Source of the DNA: Saccharopolyspora aridisoli
GTDB taxonomy: Bacteria > Actinomycetota > Actinomycetes > Mycobacteriales > Pseudonocardiaceae
Direction of reading: 5' to 3'
Length of the DNA stretch: 34,006 bases
Assembly: GCF_004348445.1 (NCBI RefSeq)
Contig: NZ_SMKV01000049.1
Coordinates: 1-34,006 of the forward strand
Shown: positions 23,686-31,198 of the stretch, in pieces
How positions within the stretch are numbered: position 1 is the stretch's first letter
How the letters are laid out: every line of letters begins with the position of its first letter
Translations under genes and position numbers: made by a program
The notes under the pieces: model-generated
What the model was told of the DNA's origin: nothing
Database searches by the model: none
Seen by the model: the letters and a program-made list of their open reading frames with translations, nothing else

Positions 23686-23719
23686 GACGGCCGCCGTTCC
23701 CGCGGGAACGGCGGCCGTC
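23686..23719. terminator. Strong perfect-palindrome terminator
   Basis: A 34-bp perfect palindrome (17-bp arms, centre GTTCCCGCGGGAAC) begins 12 bp after the stop of the minus-strand SnoaL-like gene. Likely ends the minus-strand DUF35-ltp4-ltp3 operon and protects against cyp125 read-through. Confidence 0.8.
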
Positions 23720-23730
23720 GCAACTCCGGG

Positions 23731-24162
23731 TCAGCGCAGGGTTGCCACCGCGCGGTCGAACTCCCAGAACGCCCTGAGGGCCTGGATCCGGCCTTCGTCG
23801 TTGACGCGGTAGGAGAAGACGCCTTCGGCGTCCATCGCCGAGCCGTCGGGCAGCTGGGTGGTGATCTTGCCGGTGTTGGCGACCTCGTTGCCGCAGGCGA
23901 AGGAGTCGTCGATGTGGAACTCGATGCGCTCGGCCTGGGCGATCGCGGTCTCCCAGAACGCCGAGATCCCCTCGCGCCCGTGATGCCCCTCGCCGTCGGG
24001 GTCGAACGCCGACGGTCCCACCGGGTCCTCCACCACCGCGTCGGAGGCGAACAGCGCGAGCCATTCGTCCTTCGCGCCCCGCGCCACCGCGTCCATCGAC
24101 GCCATGGCGGCGTCGCGGGCGGGATGCGACTCGCGGGTGGCCTTCCAATGCACTCCGCTCAT
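23731..24162 (-). CDS. SnoaL/ketosteroid-isomerase-like NTF2-fold protein
   Basis: 143-residue small alpha+beta barrel of the NTF2/SnoaL/delta5-3-ketosteroid isomerase superfamily. It has the N-terminal helix pair (MASMDAVARGAKDEWLALFASDAVVEDPVG), GREGISAFWETAIA, and strands ending RIQALRAFWEF. The acidic VVEDPVG segment sits where ketosteroid isomerases hold a catalytic Asp, but other catalytic residues cannot be verified by eye. It may be a steroid isomerase, hydratase or binding protein. It is the last gene of the minus-strand operon, 10 bp after the F420-type oxidoreductase, with GAGG as a modest ribosome-binding site. Confidence 0.82.
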   Translation of the reverse strand: MSGVHWKATRESHPARDAAMASMDAVARGAKDEWLALFASDAVVEDPVGPSAFDPDGEGHHGREGISAFWETAIAQAERIEFHIDDSFACGNEVANTGKITTQLPDGSAMDAEGVFSYRVNDEGRIQALRAFWEFDRAVATLR

Positions 24163-24172
24163 CTCCGGCCTC

Positions 24173-25042
24173 TCAGACGTTCTCGATGACTTCGGCGGCG
24201 AACTTGCGGATGGAATCCTTCTTGGCCTCCAGCGGTGCGTCGAAGCCGTGCCCGTCGAAGATCCACGGCACCACGATCGCGTCGGTGACGCCCACCTCGG
24301 CCTGCTCGCGGTAGCCGTCGACGCCGAACCGGTCGATGCACACCGCCTGGATCTCGAAGGGCACCTCGGCGCGGTCGTAGGAGGCGCGCAACTCGCCGAG
24401 CTTGTCGATCGTCTCGCGGAGCTCGGAGAGCTCCATCATCGCCGAGGCCCAGCCATCACCCACCCGCGCGGCGCGCTTGAGCGCCGGCTCGGTGTGCCCG
24501 CCGACGTAGATCGGCATCGGCTCGGACGGGGCGGGAGAGACCTGCAGCTTGTCGAAGTCGAAGAACTTCCCGTGGTACTCGACCATTCCGCCGCCGAGGA
24601 CCAACCGGATGATCTCGATCATCTCGTCGACCCGCGCTCCGCGCTTGGCGTAGGGCGCGCCGCACCACTCGAACTCCTCCGGTGCCCAACCCAGCCCGAG
24701 CCCTAGGCCGAAGCGGTTGCCGGTCATCGACGCCACCGAGGCGAGTTGCCGGGACAGCAGGACCGGGTTGCGCGGGCCGAGCTTGAGCACCGAGGTGTAG
24801 AACCGCAGCCGCGAAGTCACCGCGCCCATCGCCGCGGTGCCGATCAGCGGATCCACCCACGGCGTGTCGGCGTCCCACATCCGGGACCCGTCGGTCGTGT
24901 AGGGGTACTCAGCGGAGACCTTCTCGGAGTAGAACAGCGAATCCGGCAGCGCGACCGAGGCGAACCCGCACTCCTCGGCGGTGCGGGCGAGCTCGACGAG
25001 CTGGTCCAGCGGCGTCATGGCCACCGACATGGTGAACTTCAT
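24173..25042 (-). CDS. Luciferase-like (F420-type) oxidoreductase
   Basis: 289-residue TIM-barrel protein of the bacterial luciferase-like/LLM class. Members in actinobacteria commonly use coenzyme F420. Family marks are VAMTPLDQLVELARTAEECGFASVALPDS at the N terminus, RLRFYTSVLKLGPRNPVLLSRQLASVA, GLGLGLGWAPEEFEWCG and PIYVGGHTEPALKRAARVGDGW near the cofactor phosphate site. Its start ATG directly follows the ltp3 TGA (zero gap) with GGAG inside ltp3. Cotranscription with ltp3/ltp4 suggests a redox step in branched sterol side-chain breakdown. The cofactor and substrate are inference. Confidence 0.85.
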   Translation of the reverse strand: MKFTMSVAMTPLDQLVELARTAEECGFASVALPDSLFYSEKVSAEYPYTTDGSRMWDADTPWVDPLIGTAAMGAVTSRLRFYTSVLKLGPRNPVLLSRQLASVASMTGNRFGLGLGLGWAPEEFEWCGAPYAKRGARVDEMIEIIRLVLGGGMVEYHGKFFDFDKLQVSPAPSEPMPIYVGGHTEPALKRAARVGDGWASAMMELSELRETIDKLGELRASYDRAEVPFEIQAVCIDRFGVDGYREQAEVGVTDAIVVPWIFDGHGFDAPLEAKKDSIRKFAAEVIENV

Positions 25043-26203
25043 TCAGGCTCCAGGTTTGTTCGATCCGACGACCCACATGGAGAAGTACTGCGAACCACCG
25101 CCGTAGGCGTGGCCCAGCGCGATCCGGGCCCCGTCGACCTGGTTCTCCCCGGAATCGCCGGTGACCTGCCGCGCCGCCTCGGCGAAGCGCAGCAGCCCGG
25201 AGGCGCCGATCGGGTTCGAGGACAGCACGCCGCCCGAGGGGTTGACCGGGATGCGGCCGCCGATGGCGGTCTCACCCGCTTCAGTGAGCTTCCAGCCCTC
25301 GCCCTCGGCGGCGAAACCGAGGTTCTCCAACCACATCGGCTCGAACCAGGAGAACGGCACGTAGATCTCGGCGGCGTCCACCTCGCTCAGCGGGTCGGTG
25401 ATCCCGGCTTGCTTCCACAGCGCCGCCGCCGCATCCTTGCCCGCCTGCGGGTTGACCTGGTCGCGACCGGCGAAGGTGGTCGGCTCGGTGCGCATCGCGG
25501 TGGCGTGGATCCACGCAGCTCCGCGGCCGTTCGCACTGGCCTCGTCGCCGATGACCACCGCGCACGCCCCGTCGGAGGACGGGCAGGTCTCGTCGTAGCG
25601 GATCGGGTCCCACAGCATCTGCGAGGACATCACCGATTCCACCGTGATGTCAGGCTGTTTCAAGTGCGCGTACGGGTTCCGGGCGCCGTTGCGCCGGTCC
25701 TTGGCCGCCACCATCGCCCCGGTGTGCGTCGGCGCACCGGAACGGCGGATGTAGGAGCGCACGTGCGGCGCGAAGTAGCCGCCCGCTCCCGCTCCGACCG
25801 GCATGCTGAACGGTGGGACGATCGACAGCGCCCACATCGCGTTGGACTCGGACTGCTTCTCGAACGCCACCGCCAGCACGCGCTCGTGCACGCCGCCCTG
25901 CACCAGGCTCGCCGCCACGTTGCCGGTGGATCCGCCGACCGAACCCGCGGTGTGCACCCGCAGCAGCGGTTTCCCGGTCGCGCCCAGCGCGTCGGCCAGG
26001 TGCAGCTCGGGCATCATCACGCCCTCGAACAAGTCCGGTGCCTTGCCGAGCACCACCGCGTCGATGTCCGGCCAGTCCACCCCGGCGTCGGCCATCGCGC
26101 GGTCCACCGCCTCGCGGCACATCCCGGCCATCGAAACGTCCAGCCGCTTGCTGGTGTGGTGGGTCTGGCCGGTACCCAGCACGGCCGCCAACTGCTTGCC
26201 CAT
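25043..26203 (-). CDS. ltp3: SCP2-thiolase-like aldolase Ltp3
   Basis: Thiolase-fold lipid-transfer protein required in Rhodococcus for side-chain degradation of C24-branched sterols, presumably as a retro-aldolase. The 386 residues closely match mycobacterial Ltp3: GKAPDLFEGVMMPELHLADALGA, RVHTAGSVGGSTG, EKQSESNAMWALSI, RYDETCPSSDGACAVV, YVPFSWFEPMWLENLGF, and NPSGGVLSSNPIGASG in place of the thiolase GHP histidine motif. The ATG at 26203 overlaps the ltp4 stop (TGATG) and has GGAGGGA upstream; a start eight codons earlier is unlikely. Confidence 0.93.
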   Translation of the reverse strand: MGKQLAAVLGTGQTHHTSKRLDVSMAGMCREAVDRAMADAGVDWPDIDAVVLGKAPDLFEGVMMPELHLADALGATGKPLLRVHTAGSVGGSTGNVAASLVQGGVHERVLAVAFEKQSESNAMWALSIVPPFSMPVGAGAGGYFAPHVRSYIRRSGAPTHTGAMVAAKDRRNGARNPYAHLKQPDITVESVMSSQMLWDPIRYDETCPSSDGACAVVIGDEASANGRGAAWIHATAMRTEPTTFAGRDQVNPQAGKDAAAALWKQAGITDPLSEVDAAEIYVPFSWFEPMWLENLGFAAEGEGWKLTEAGETAIGGRIPVNPSGGVLSSNPIGASGLLRFAEAARQVTGDSGENQVDGARIALGHAYGGGSQYFSMWVVGSNKPGA

Positions 26204-27258
26204 CAGGCCCGTCCCTCCATCACGCACACCAGGTTCTGCTGCAGCGCGGGGCCGCTGGTGGCGTGCGCCAGCACCTTCCCGGCCCTGCCCTCGAAGACCT
26301 GCGTGGCCGCTTCACCGATCCGCGACAGCCCGGCCGCGAACATCGGGTTCCCGCAGAGCGCCCCGCCCGAGGGGTTGATCGCGACCGACTCGCCCAGCCC
26401 GAGCGCCCGGCGCAGCACGATCTCCTGGTGGGTGAAAGGCGCGTGCAGTTCGGCGATCTCGACACCGTCGGTGCCCAGCGCCGTGCCCGCGGCCTCGGTG
26501 GACACCGAACGCCGCAGGTCGCGGGCGCCGAGGCTGCCCGACTCGATGCGGTGCTGGATCCCACCGATGTGAGCGGGCCGCTCGCGGATCTCCCGGGCGC
26601 GCTCGGCGGAAGCCAGCACGACCACCGAGGCACCGTCGGTGATCGGCGCGCAGTCGTGCGCGCGCAGCGGATCGGCGAGGTAGGGCTCGGTCAGCAGCTC
26701 TCGCGGGTCGAACGCCCCGGAGATCTGCGCGCTCGGGTTCCCCTTGGCGGAAGCGCGGTTTCGCGCTGCGACCTCGGCCATGTCCTGCTCGGTGTAGTCC
26801 CCGGCGTCGAGTCCCATCCGGGCCTGCAGGCCGGCGATGCTCACCGAGTCCGGCCACAGCGGCGCGACCGAGTAGGGGTCGAGCTGCAGGGCCAGCGTGC
26901 GGCGCAGGTCCCCGGCCGAGGACTTGCCGAAGCCGTAGACCAGCGCGGTGTCCACCTCGCCGGTCTGGATCTTCACCCACGCCTCGAACAGCGCCCAGGC
27001 GGCGTCCATCTCGACGTGCGACTCGTTGATCGGCGGGATCGCTCCGATCGCGTCGATCGCGGCGATGAACGAGAAGGCGCGGCCGGCGAGGTAGTCCGAC
27101 GATCCCGAGCACCAGAAGCCGATGTCGGACTTCGACAGACCGGTCTGGGAGAAGACCTCCTGGAAGATGGGGACCAGCATCTCGACACCGTTCGTGGTGC
27201 CGTTGGTGGCGCGCACGTTCGGTGCCTGTGCGAAGCCGACGACGGCGACGTCAGTCAT
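26203..27258 (-). CDS. ltp4: SCP2-thiolase-like aldolase Ltp4
   Basis: Partner of Ltp3 in C24-branched sterol side-chain degradation. The 351 residues match mycobacterial Ltp4 (Rv3522): FWCSGSSDYLAGRAFSFIAAIDAIGA, PPINESHVEMDAAWALFEAW, ALVYGFGKSSAG, APLWPDSVSIAGLQARMGLDAG, HAPFTHQEI and NPSGGALCGNPMFAAG, again without the thiolase GHP His motif. ATG 27258 follows AAGGAG. It lies 10 bp after the DUF35 gene and overlaps ltp3 by one base, so the three products are probably made together and may form one complex. Confidence 0.93.
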   Translation of the reverse strand: MTDVAVVGFAQAPNVRATNGTTNGVEMLVPIFQEVFSQTGLSKSDIGFWCSGSSDYLAGRAFSFIAAIDAIGAIPPINESHVEMDAAWALFEAWVKIQTGEVDTALVYGFGKSSAGDLRRTLALQLDPYSVAPLWPDSVSIAGLQARMGLDAGDYTEQDMAEVAARNRASAKGNPSAQISGAFDPRELLTEPYLADPLRAHDCAPITDGASVVVLASAERAREIRERPAHIGGIQHRIESGSLGARDLRRSVSTEAAGTALGTDGVEIAELHAPFTHQEIVLRRALGLGESVAINPSGGALCGNPMFAAGLSRIGEAATQVFEGRAGKVLAHATSGPALQQNLVCVMEGRA

Positions 27259-27268
27259 TCCAGCTCCT

Positions 27269-28225
27269 TCACAGGTGGTGGGCGTAGGTTTCGAACGCCG
27301 CGTCGGGTTCCCCGGTCGGTTCGAAGTGGTCGATGTTCTCCAGCGTGTGGCTCCACTGGTCGCGGGGTTTCCACGAGGCCTTGACCCGCATGCCCATCCG
27401 CACCTGATCGGCCTCGCACCCCAGTACCAGGTGCAGGAACGCGATGTCGGCGCCGTCCAGCAGGATGTAAGCGCCGACGTACGGTGGTTTGATGCGCTGG
27501 CCCAGGAACGGGACGTTGACGATGCAGAACGTCGTCACGATCCCGGTGTCGGGCAGCTCCACCTCCTCAACCGTGGGCACGCCGTCGGTGGGGCAGGCGC
27601 CGCGCGGCGGGATGTAGACCTTCGCGCAGGCGGGGCAGCGCTGGCCCAGCAGCCGTCCCTCGAGGAGCCCTTCCAGGTAGCGGCTCTCCTCGGGGGAGGC
27701 GGAGTGGGTGTAGTCGAGGTTCACCGGCGTGGTCATCATCGTCACCGGATCACCTCCGGCCGGTTCCCGCTGCGCGGTGGTGCCGGCGGGTTCGAAGCAG
27801 GCGATGTCGCGAATCCCGTTGCCGCGCTCGGCCGCCCAGCGGACCTGCACGCGCATCCCGGTGGAGATCGCTTCCGGGCCGGGCACGTCCACGGCGTGCA
27901 GCAGCGGGGTGTCGGCGCCGTCGAGGTGCACCAGCGCCCAGGCGAACGCGCGCTCCAGCGGCTGGCCGGGCAGCGGTTCGGGCATCCAGGTCCAGCTCAC
28001 CACCGTGCCCTGGCTGCCGACTTCGACGAAGTCGTCCAGCGGGGCGGCGGTGTCCGGGTCGTACTCGATGGGCGGCACGTGCACCCGGCCGTCGCTGCCG
28101 CGCACGCCGACGATGCCGCCATCGCGCAGCGACGTGGCGAATCGGCCGTGCACGGTCCCGAGCGAACGGGTGTAGTCGAAGCCGATGTTGAGCGGGGCGC
28201 TGAGCGGTTCGGAGATCCCAGTCAC
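27269..28225 (-). CDS. Tandem DUF35/OB-fold protein (Rv3521-like), probable Ltp3/Ltp4 partner
   Basis: 318-residue protein with two OB-type halves. Residues about 5-150 hold an OB domain (GSQGTVVSWTW, PFAWALVHLDGADTPLLHAV-like core) and 160-318 a second DUF35 unit with rubredoxin-like ribbon and OB fold (YVGAYILLDGADIAFLHLV). The ribbon reads Cys197, Cys200, Cys211 and Asp214, so the fourth zinc cysteine is replaced by Asp. DUF35 domains dock steroid aldolases (ChsH2-Ltp2), so this is likely the scaffold for Ltp3/Ltp4. GTG 28225 is chosen by similarity to Rv3521; no ribosome-binding site is evident. A KstR box begins 10 bp upstream. Confidence 0.87.
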   Translation of the reverse strand: MTGISEPLSAPLNIGFDYTRSLGTVHGRFATSLRDGGIVGVRGSDGRVHVPPIEYDPDTAAPLDDFVEVGSQGTVVSWTWMPEPLPGQPLERAFAWALVHLDGADTPLLHAVDVPGPEAISTGMRVQVRWAAERGNGIRDIACFEPAGTTAQREPAGGDPVTMMTTPVNLDYTHSASPEESRYLEGLLEGRLLGQRCPACAKVYIPPRGACPTDGVPTVEEVELPDTGIVTTFCIVNVPFLGQRIKPPYVGAYILLDGADIAFLHLVLGCEADQVRMGMRVKASWKPRDQWSHTLENIDHFEPTGEPDAAFETYAHHL

Positions 28226-28234
28226 AACCCGAAG

Positions 28235-28248
28235 TGAAACATGTTCTC
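28235..28248. promoter_or_regulatory. KstR operator in the DUF35/oxidoreductase divergent gap
   Basis: TGAAACATGTTCTC matches the consensus except the final A. It sits 10 bp before the minus-strand GTG (28225) and 69 bp before the plus-strand GTG (28317), so it can control both directions. Confidence 0.75.
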
Positions 28249-28316
28249 GCCATCCCGGCAATATCAGGTGCAGTATGGGCGGGGTCCGCGGGTGGCTGGG
28301 AAAAGGAGGTTCACAG

Positions 28317-29354
28317 GTGAAAGTAGGACTGCAGCTCGGGTACTGGGGTGCCGCTCCACCGCAGAACGCCCAAGAACTCGTTCTCGAAGCCGACCGGGTC
28401 GGGTTCGACGCCGTCTTCGCCGCCGAGTCGTGGGGCTCGGACGCGTTCACGCCGCTGGCCTGGTGGGGCTCGGACACGCGCGACGTCCGGCTCGGCACGT
28501 CGGTCGCCCAGATGTCGGCGCGCTCGCCGGCCTCCTGCGCGATGCACGCGCTGACCCTCGACCACCTCTCCGGCGGCCGCGCGATCCTCGGTCTCGGCGT
28601 CTCCGGTCCGCAGGTGGTGGAGGGGTGGTACGGCCAGCCGTTCGCCAAGCCACTGGCCCGGACCAGGGAGTACGTTTCGATCGTGCGGCAGGTCCTGGCG
28701 CGGGAGGCGCCGATTCGCAACGAAGGACCGCACCACCGGCTGCCCTACGACGGCCCCGGTTCGCTGGGGCTGGGCAAGCCGCTCAAACCGATCACCCACC
28801 CGTTGCGCGCGGACCTGCCGATCTGGCTGGGCGCCGAGGGGCCGAAGAACGTCGCGCAGACCGCCGAGATCGCCGACGGTTGGATCGCGGTCTACTACTC
28901 GCCACGGGTCGGCGCGATGTACGAGGAGTGGCTCGCCGAGGGGTTCGCCCGCGAGGGCGCTCGCCGCACCCGCGAGGGGTTCGAGGTGGCCGCGACCTGC
29001 CAGGTCGTTGTCACCGACGACCCGGAGGAAGAGCGCGCCAGGCTCAAGCCGTCGGTGGCGCTCTACATCGGCGGCATGGGAGCGCCGGGGATGAACTTCC
29101 ACGCCGAGCTGTTCCGACGGATGGGTTATGACGAGGCGGTTTCGGACATCGAGCGGCTCTTCGCCGCGGGTCGCCGAGAGGAGGCGGTGGCGGCGGTTCC
29201 GGACGAGGCGGTCGACGACGTGGCCATCATCGGCGACCGCGACCACGTCCGGGAGCGGATCGCGGTGTGGGAGGAGGCCGGCGTGGACATGCTGCTGGTC
29301 GGTTGCCGCGACGTCGAGCACGCCCGGTCGGTCGCCGACGCGGTCCGGAGCTGA
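28317..29354 (+). CDS. Luciferase-like F420-type oxidoreductase, Rv3520c-like
   Basis: 345-residue LLM-class TIM-barrel oxidoreductase. It closely resembles mycobacterial Rv3520c, a KstR-regulon protein predicted to use F420: LQLGYWGAAPPQNAQELV, TPLAWWGSDT, CAMHALTLDHLSGGRAILGLGVSGPQVVEGWYGQ, GAEGPKNVAQTAEIADGW and YIGGMGAPGMNFHAELFRRMGY. The exact step is unknown; double-bond reduction or side-chain oxidation is possible. GTG 28317 has a near-perfect AAGGAGG seven bases upstream. A longer open frame upstream is non-coding. It is unlike the minus-strand LLM gene (24173-25042), so the two are not recent duplicates. Confidence 0.9.
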   Translation: MKVGLQLGYWGAAPPQNAQELVLEADRVGFDAVFAAESWGSDAFTPLAWWGSDTRDVRLGTSVAQMSARSPASCAMHALTLDHLSGGRAILGLGVSGPQVVEGWYGQPFAKPLARTREYVSIVRQVLAREAPIRNEGPHHRLPYDGPGSLGLGKPLKPITHPLRADLPIWLGAEGPKNVAQTAEIADGWIAVYYSPRVGAMYEEWLAEGFAREGARRTREGFEVAATCQVVVTDDPEEERARLKPSVALYIGGMGAPGMNFHAELFRRMGYDEAVSDIERLFAAGRREEAVAAVPDEAVDDVAIIGDRDHVRERIAVWEEAGVDMLLVGCRDVEHARSVADAVRS

Positions 29355-29428
29355 AATCTGTTCTCGGTAGAAGTGGGGTGCGGGCCGGTTGTCCGCAGCC
29401 GGTTCGGTCCGCGACCTTGCTCACCAAC

Positions 29429-29442
29429 TGCAACACGTTCTA
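29429..29442. promoter_or_regulatory. KstR operator upstream of acyl-CoA ligase
   Basis: TGCAACACGTTCTA is a full consensus match, 46 bp before the GTG at 29489. Its 11-base core AACACGTTCTA is identical to that upstream of fadD19. Confidence 0.78.
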
Positions 29443-29488
29443 GGTTTGGTCGGCTGGGGAAAGCTCTCGCCGTCGACAGGAGTCCGCC

Positions 29489-31039
29489 GTGGCCGACATA
29501 GGACTGTGGAACATCGCCGACCAGCAGCCGAACCGAACGGCCGTGGTCTCGCCGGACGGTGGTTCGGTGACCTACGCCGAGCTCGCCGCCGCCGCCGACC
29601 GGTACGGCCGCGGTATGCAGAGCATGGGACTGGAACCGGGCGACAGCATCGTGCTGATGCTGCCCAACGGCGCGGACCTGCTGGCCGCGTACTTCGCCGC
29701 GATCCAGACCGGGCTGTACGTGGTGACCGTGAACTGGCACCTGGTCGGTGCCGAGGTCGCCTACATCGTCGAGGACAGCGGCGCCAAGGCGTTCATCGCG
29801 CACGAGCGCTTCGCCGATGCCGCCTCCGACGCCGCCGCGCGCAGCGGGCTGCCCAGTGCGGCGCGCTTCGCCGTCGGCGAGGTGCCGGGGTTCCAGCCGC
29901 TGGCGAACCTCGGTGCGGATGAACCCGCCAAGCGGCCCGACGTGCGCACCACGGGTTCGCCGATGCTCTACACCTCCGGAACCACCGGCCGCCCCAAGGG
30001 CGTGCGCAGGCCGCTGAGCGGTGCCGACCCGGACGACGTCCCGGCCGCCAACGCGTGGTTCTTCGGCGTGTTCGGGCTCAAGCCCTTCGACGACCACGTG
30101 CACCTGTGCGGGTCGCCGCTCTACCACACGGCGGTGCTCAACTTCGTGAGCATCTCCATCCAGTTCGGGCACACGGCGGTGCTGATGGACCGCTGGGGTG
30201 CGGAGGAGATGCTGCGCCTGATCGAGGAGCACCGCGTCACGCACAGCCACATGGTTCCCACCCAGTTCCACCGGCTGCTGGCGCTGCCGGAGGAGGTCCG
30301 CGGGCGCTACGACGTGTCCTCGCTGCGCACCATGATCCACGGTGCCGCGCCGTGCCCGCAGGAGGTCAAGCGCGCGATGCTGGACTGGTGGGGTCCGGTG
30401 GTCGTGGAGTACTACGCGGCCACCGAGGGCGGTGGTACGACGATCATGGCCGACGAGTGGCTGCGCAAGCCCGGTTCGGTGGGCAAGCCGTGGCCGGGTT
30501 CGGTGGTCAGCGTGCTCGGCGACGACGGCGAGCAGCTGCCTGCCGGTGAGATCGGCACCGTCTACATGCGGATGGGCGGCTCGACCTTCGAGTACCACAA
30601 CGACGAGGCCAAGACCAAGGAAGCTCGGGTGGGCGACCTGTTCACCCTGGGCGACGTCGGCTACCTCGACTCCGACGGCTACCTCTACCTGTGCGACCGT
30701 CGCAACGACATGATCATTTCGGGTGGAGTGAACATCTACCCGGCGGAGGTCGAGAACGCGCTGTCAGTGCATGGCAAGGTCGCCGACGTGGCGGTGTTCG
30801 GCGTACCGCACGACGACTGGGGTGAGGAGGTCAAGGCCGTCGTCCAGCCCGCGGAGGGCGTGACCGCGGGCGACGAGCTGTCCGCGGAGCTCCTGGCCTA
30901 CGCGAAGCAACGGCTTGCCAAGTTCAAGGTGCCGCGCAGCATCGACTACATCGAAGAGCTGCCGCGCGACCCCAACGGCAAGCTCTACAAGCGCAAGCTG
31001 CGCGATCCGTACTGGGAAGGCCGCGAGAAGGCCATCTGA
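29489..31039 (+). CDS. Acyl-CoA synthetase (FadD family)
   Basis: ANL-superfamily ligase making an acyl-CoA from acid, ATP and CoA. The 516 residues include the P-loop MLYTSGTTGRPKGV near 158-171, the YYAATEGGG adenylation motif near 307-315, LGDVGYLDSDGYLYLCDR, and DPNGKLYKRKL with the C-terminal catalytic Lys near residue 497. It is not FadD17 or FadD19 by sequence and looks more like FadD4/FadD13-type ligases; the substrate could be a sterol side-chain acid or a later ring fragment. GTG 29489 follows AGGAG. A KstR box upstream and an own promoter gap suggest separate sterol control. Confidence 0.88.
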   Translation: MADIGLWNIADQQPNRTAVVSPDGGSVTYAELAAAADRYGRGMQSMGLEPGDSIVLMLPNGADLLAAYFAAIQTGLYVVTVNWHLVGAEVAYIVEDSGAKAFIAHERFADAASDAAARSGLPSAARFAVGEVPGFQPLANLGADEPAKRPDVRTTGSPMLYTSGTTGRPKGVRRPLSGADPDDVPAANAWFFGVFGLKPFDDHVHLCGSPLYHTAVLNFVSISIQFGHTAVLMDRWGAEEMLRLIEEHRVTHSHMVPTQFHRLLALPEEVRGRYDVSSLRTMIHGAAPCPQEVKRAMLDWWGPVVVEYYAATEGGGTTIMADEWLRKPGSVGKPWPGSVVSVLGDDGEQLPAGEIGTVYMRMGGSTFEYHNDEAKTKEARVGDLFTLGDVGYLDSDGYLYLCDRRNDMIISGGVNIYPAEVENALSVHGKVADVAVFGVPHDDWGEEVKAVVQPAEGVTAGDELSAELLAYAKQRLAKFKVPRSIDYIEELPRDPNGKLYKRKLRDPYWEGREKAI

Positions 31040-31072
31040 CCTGCGGTGACCCGGTGCGCGACCGCGTGCGGT

Positions 31073-31110
31073 GGCAGGAGCTCTCCCGCGGCACGCGGTT
31101 TCGTGCTGCC
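31073..31110. terminator. Possible weak hairpin after the acyl-CoA ligase
   Basis: GGCAG (31073-31077) can pair with CTGCC (31106-31110), or GCACG (31091-31095) with CGTGC (31102-31106). Short stems, no U tract. The remaining 31040-31198 gap carries the fadD19 promoter. Confidence 0.3.
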
Positions 31111-31174
31111 CATCGAGGTCGTTCATGACCAACCGCCCGTTCCGCGGTAGCGCTCCCACCCCCTTGCCTTCGGC

Positions 31175-31188
31175 GATAACACGTTCTA
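31175..31188. promoter_or_regulatory. KstR operator overlapping the fadD19 promoter
   Basis: GATAACACGTTCTA matches the consensus except the first T. Its last two bases overlap a TACTTT (31187-31192) that fits a -10 element 6 bp before the fadD19 GTG. Confidence 0.75.
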
Positions 31189-31198
31189 CTTTTTTCGG

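Noticed and set aside
24746..26572. 608-codon plus-strand open frame over ltp3/ltp4
   Set aside because: Mirror of the ltp genes; composition is shadow-like and no domain is visible.
28226..28720. N-terminal extension of the DUF35 protein
   Set aside because: The extra residues run into the divergent oxidoreductase gene and lack similarity; the family N terminus fits GTG 28225.
29489..31039. Assignment of the first ligase as FadD17
   Set aside because: The sequence does not resemble FadD17 as I recall it; it looks closer to FadD4/FadD13-type ligases, so no symbol is given.
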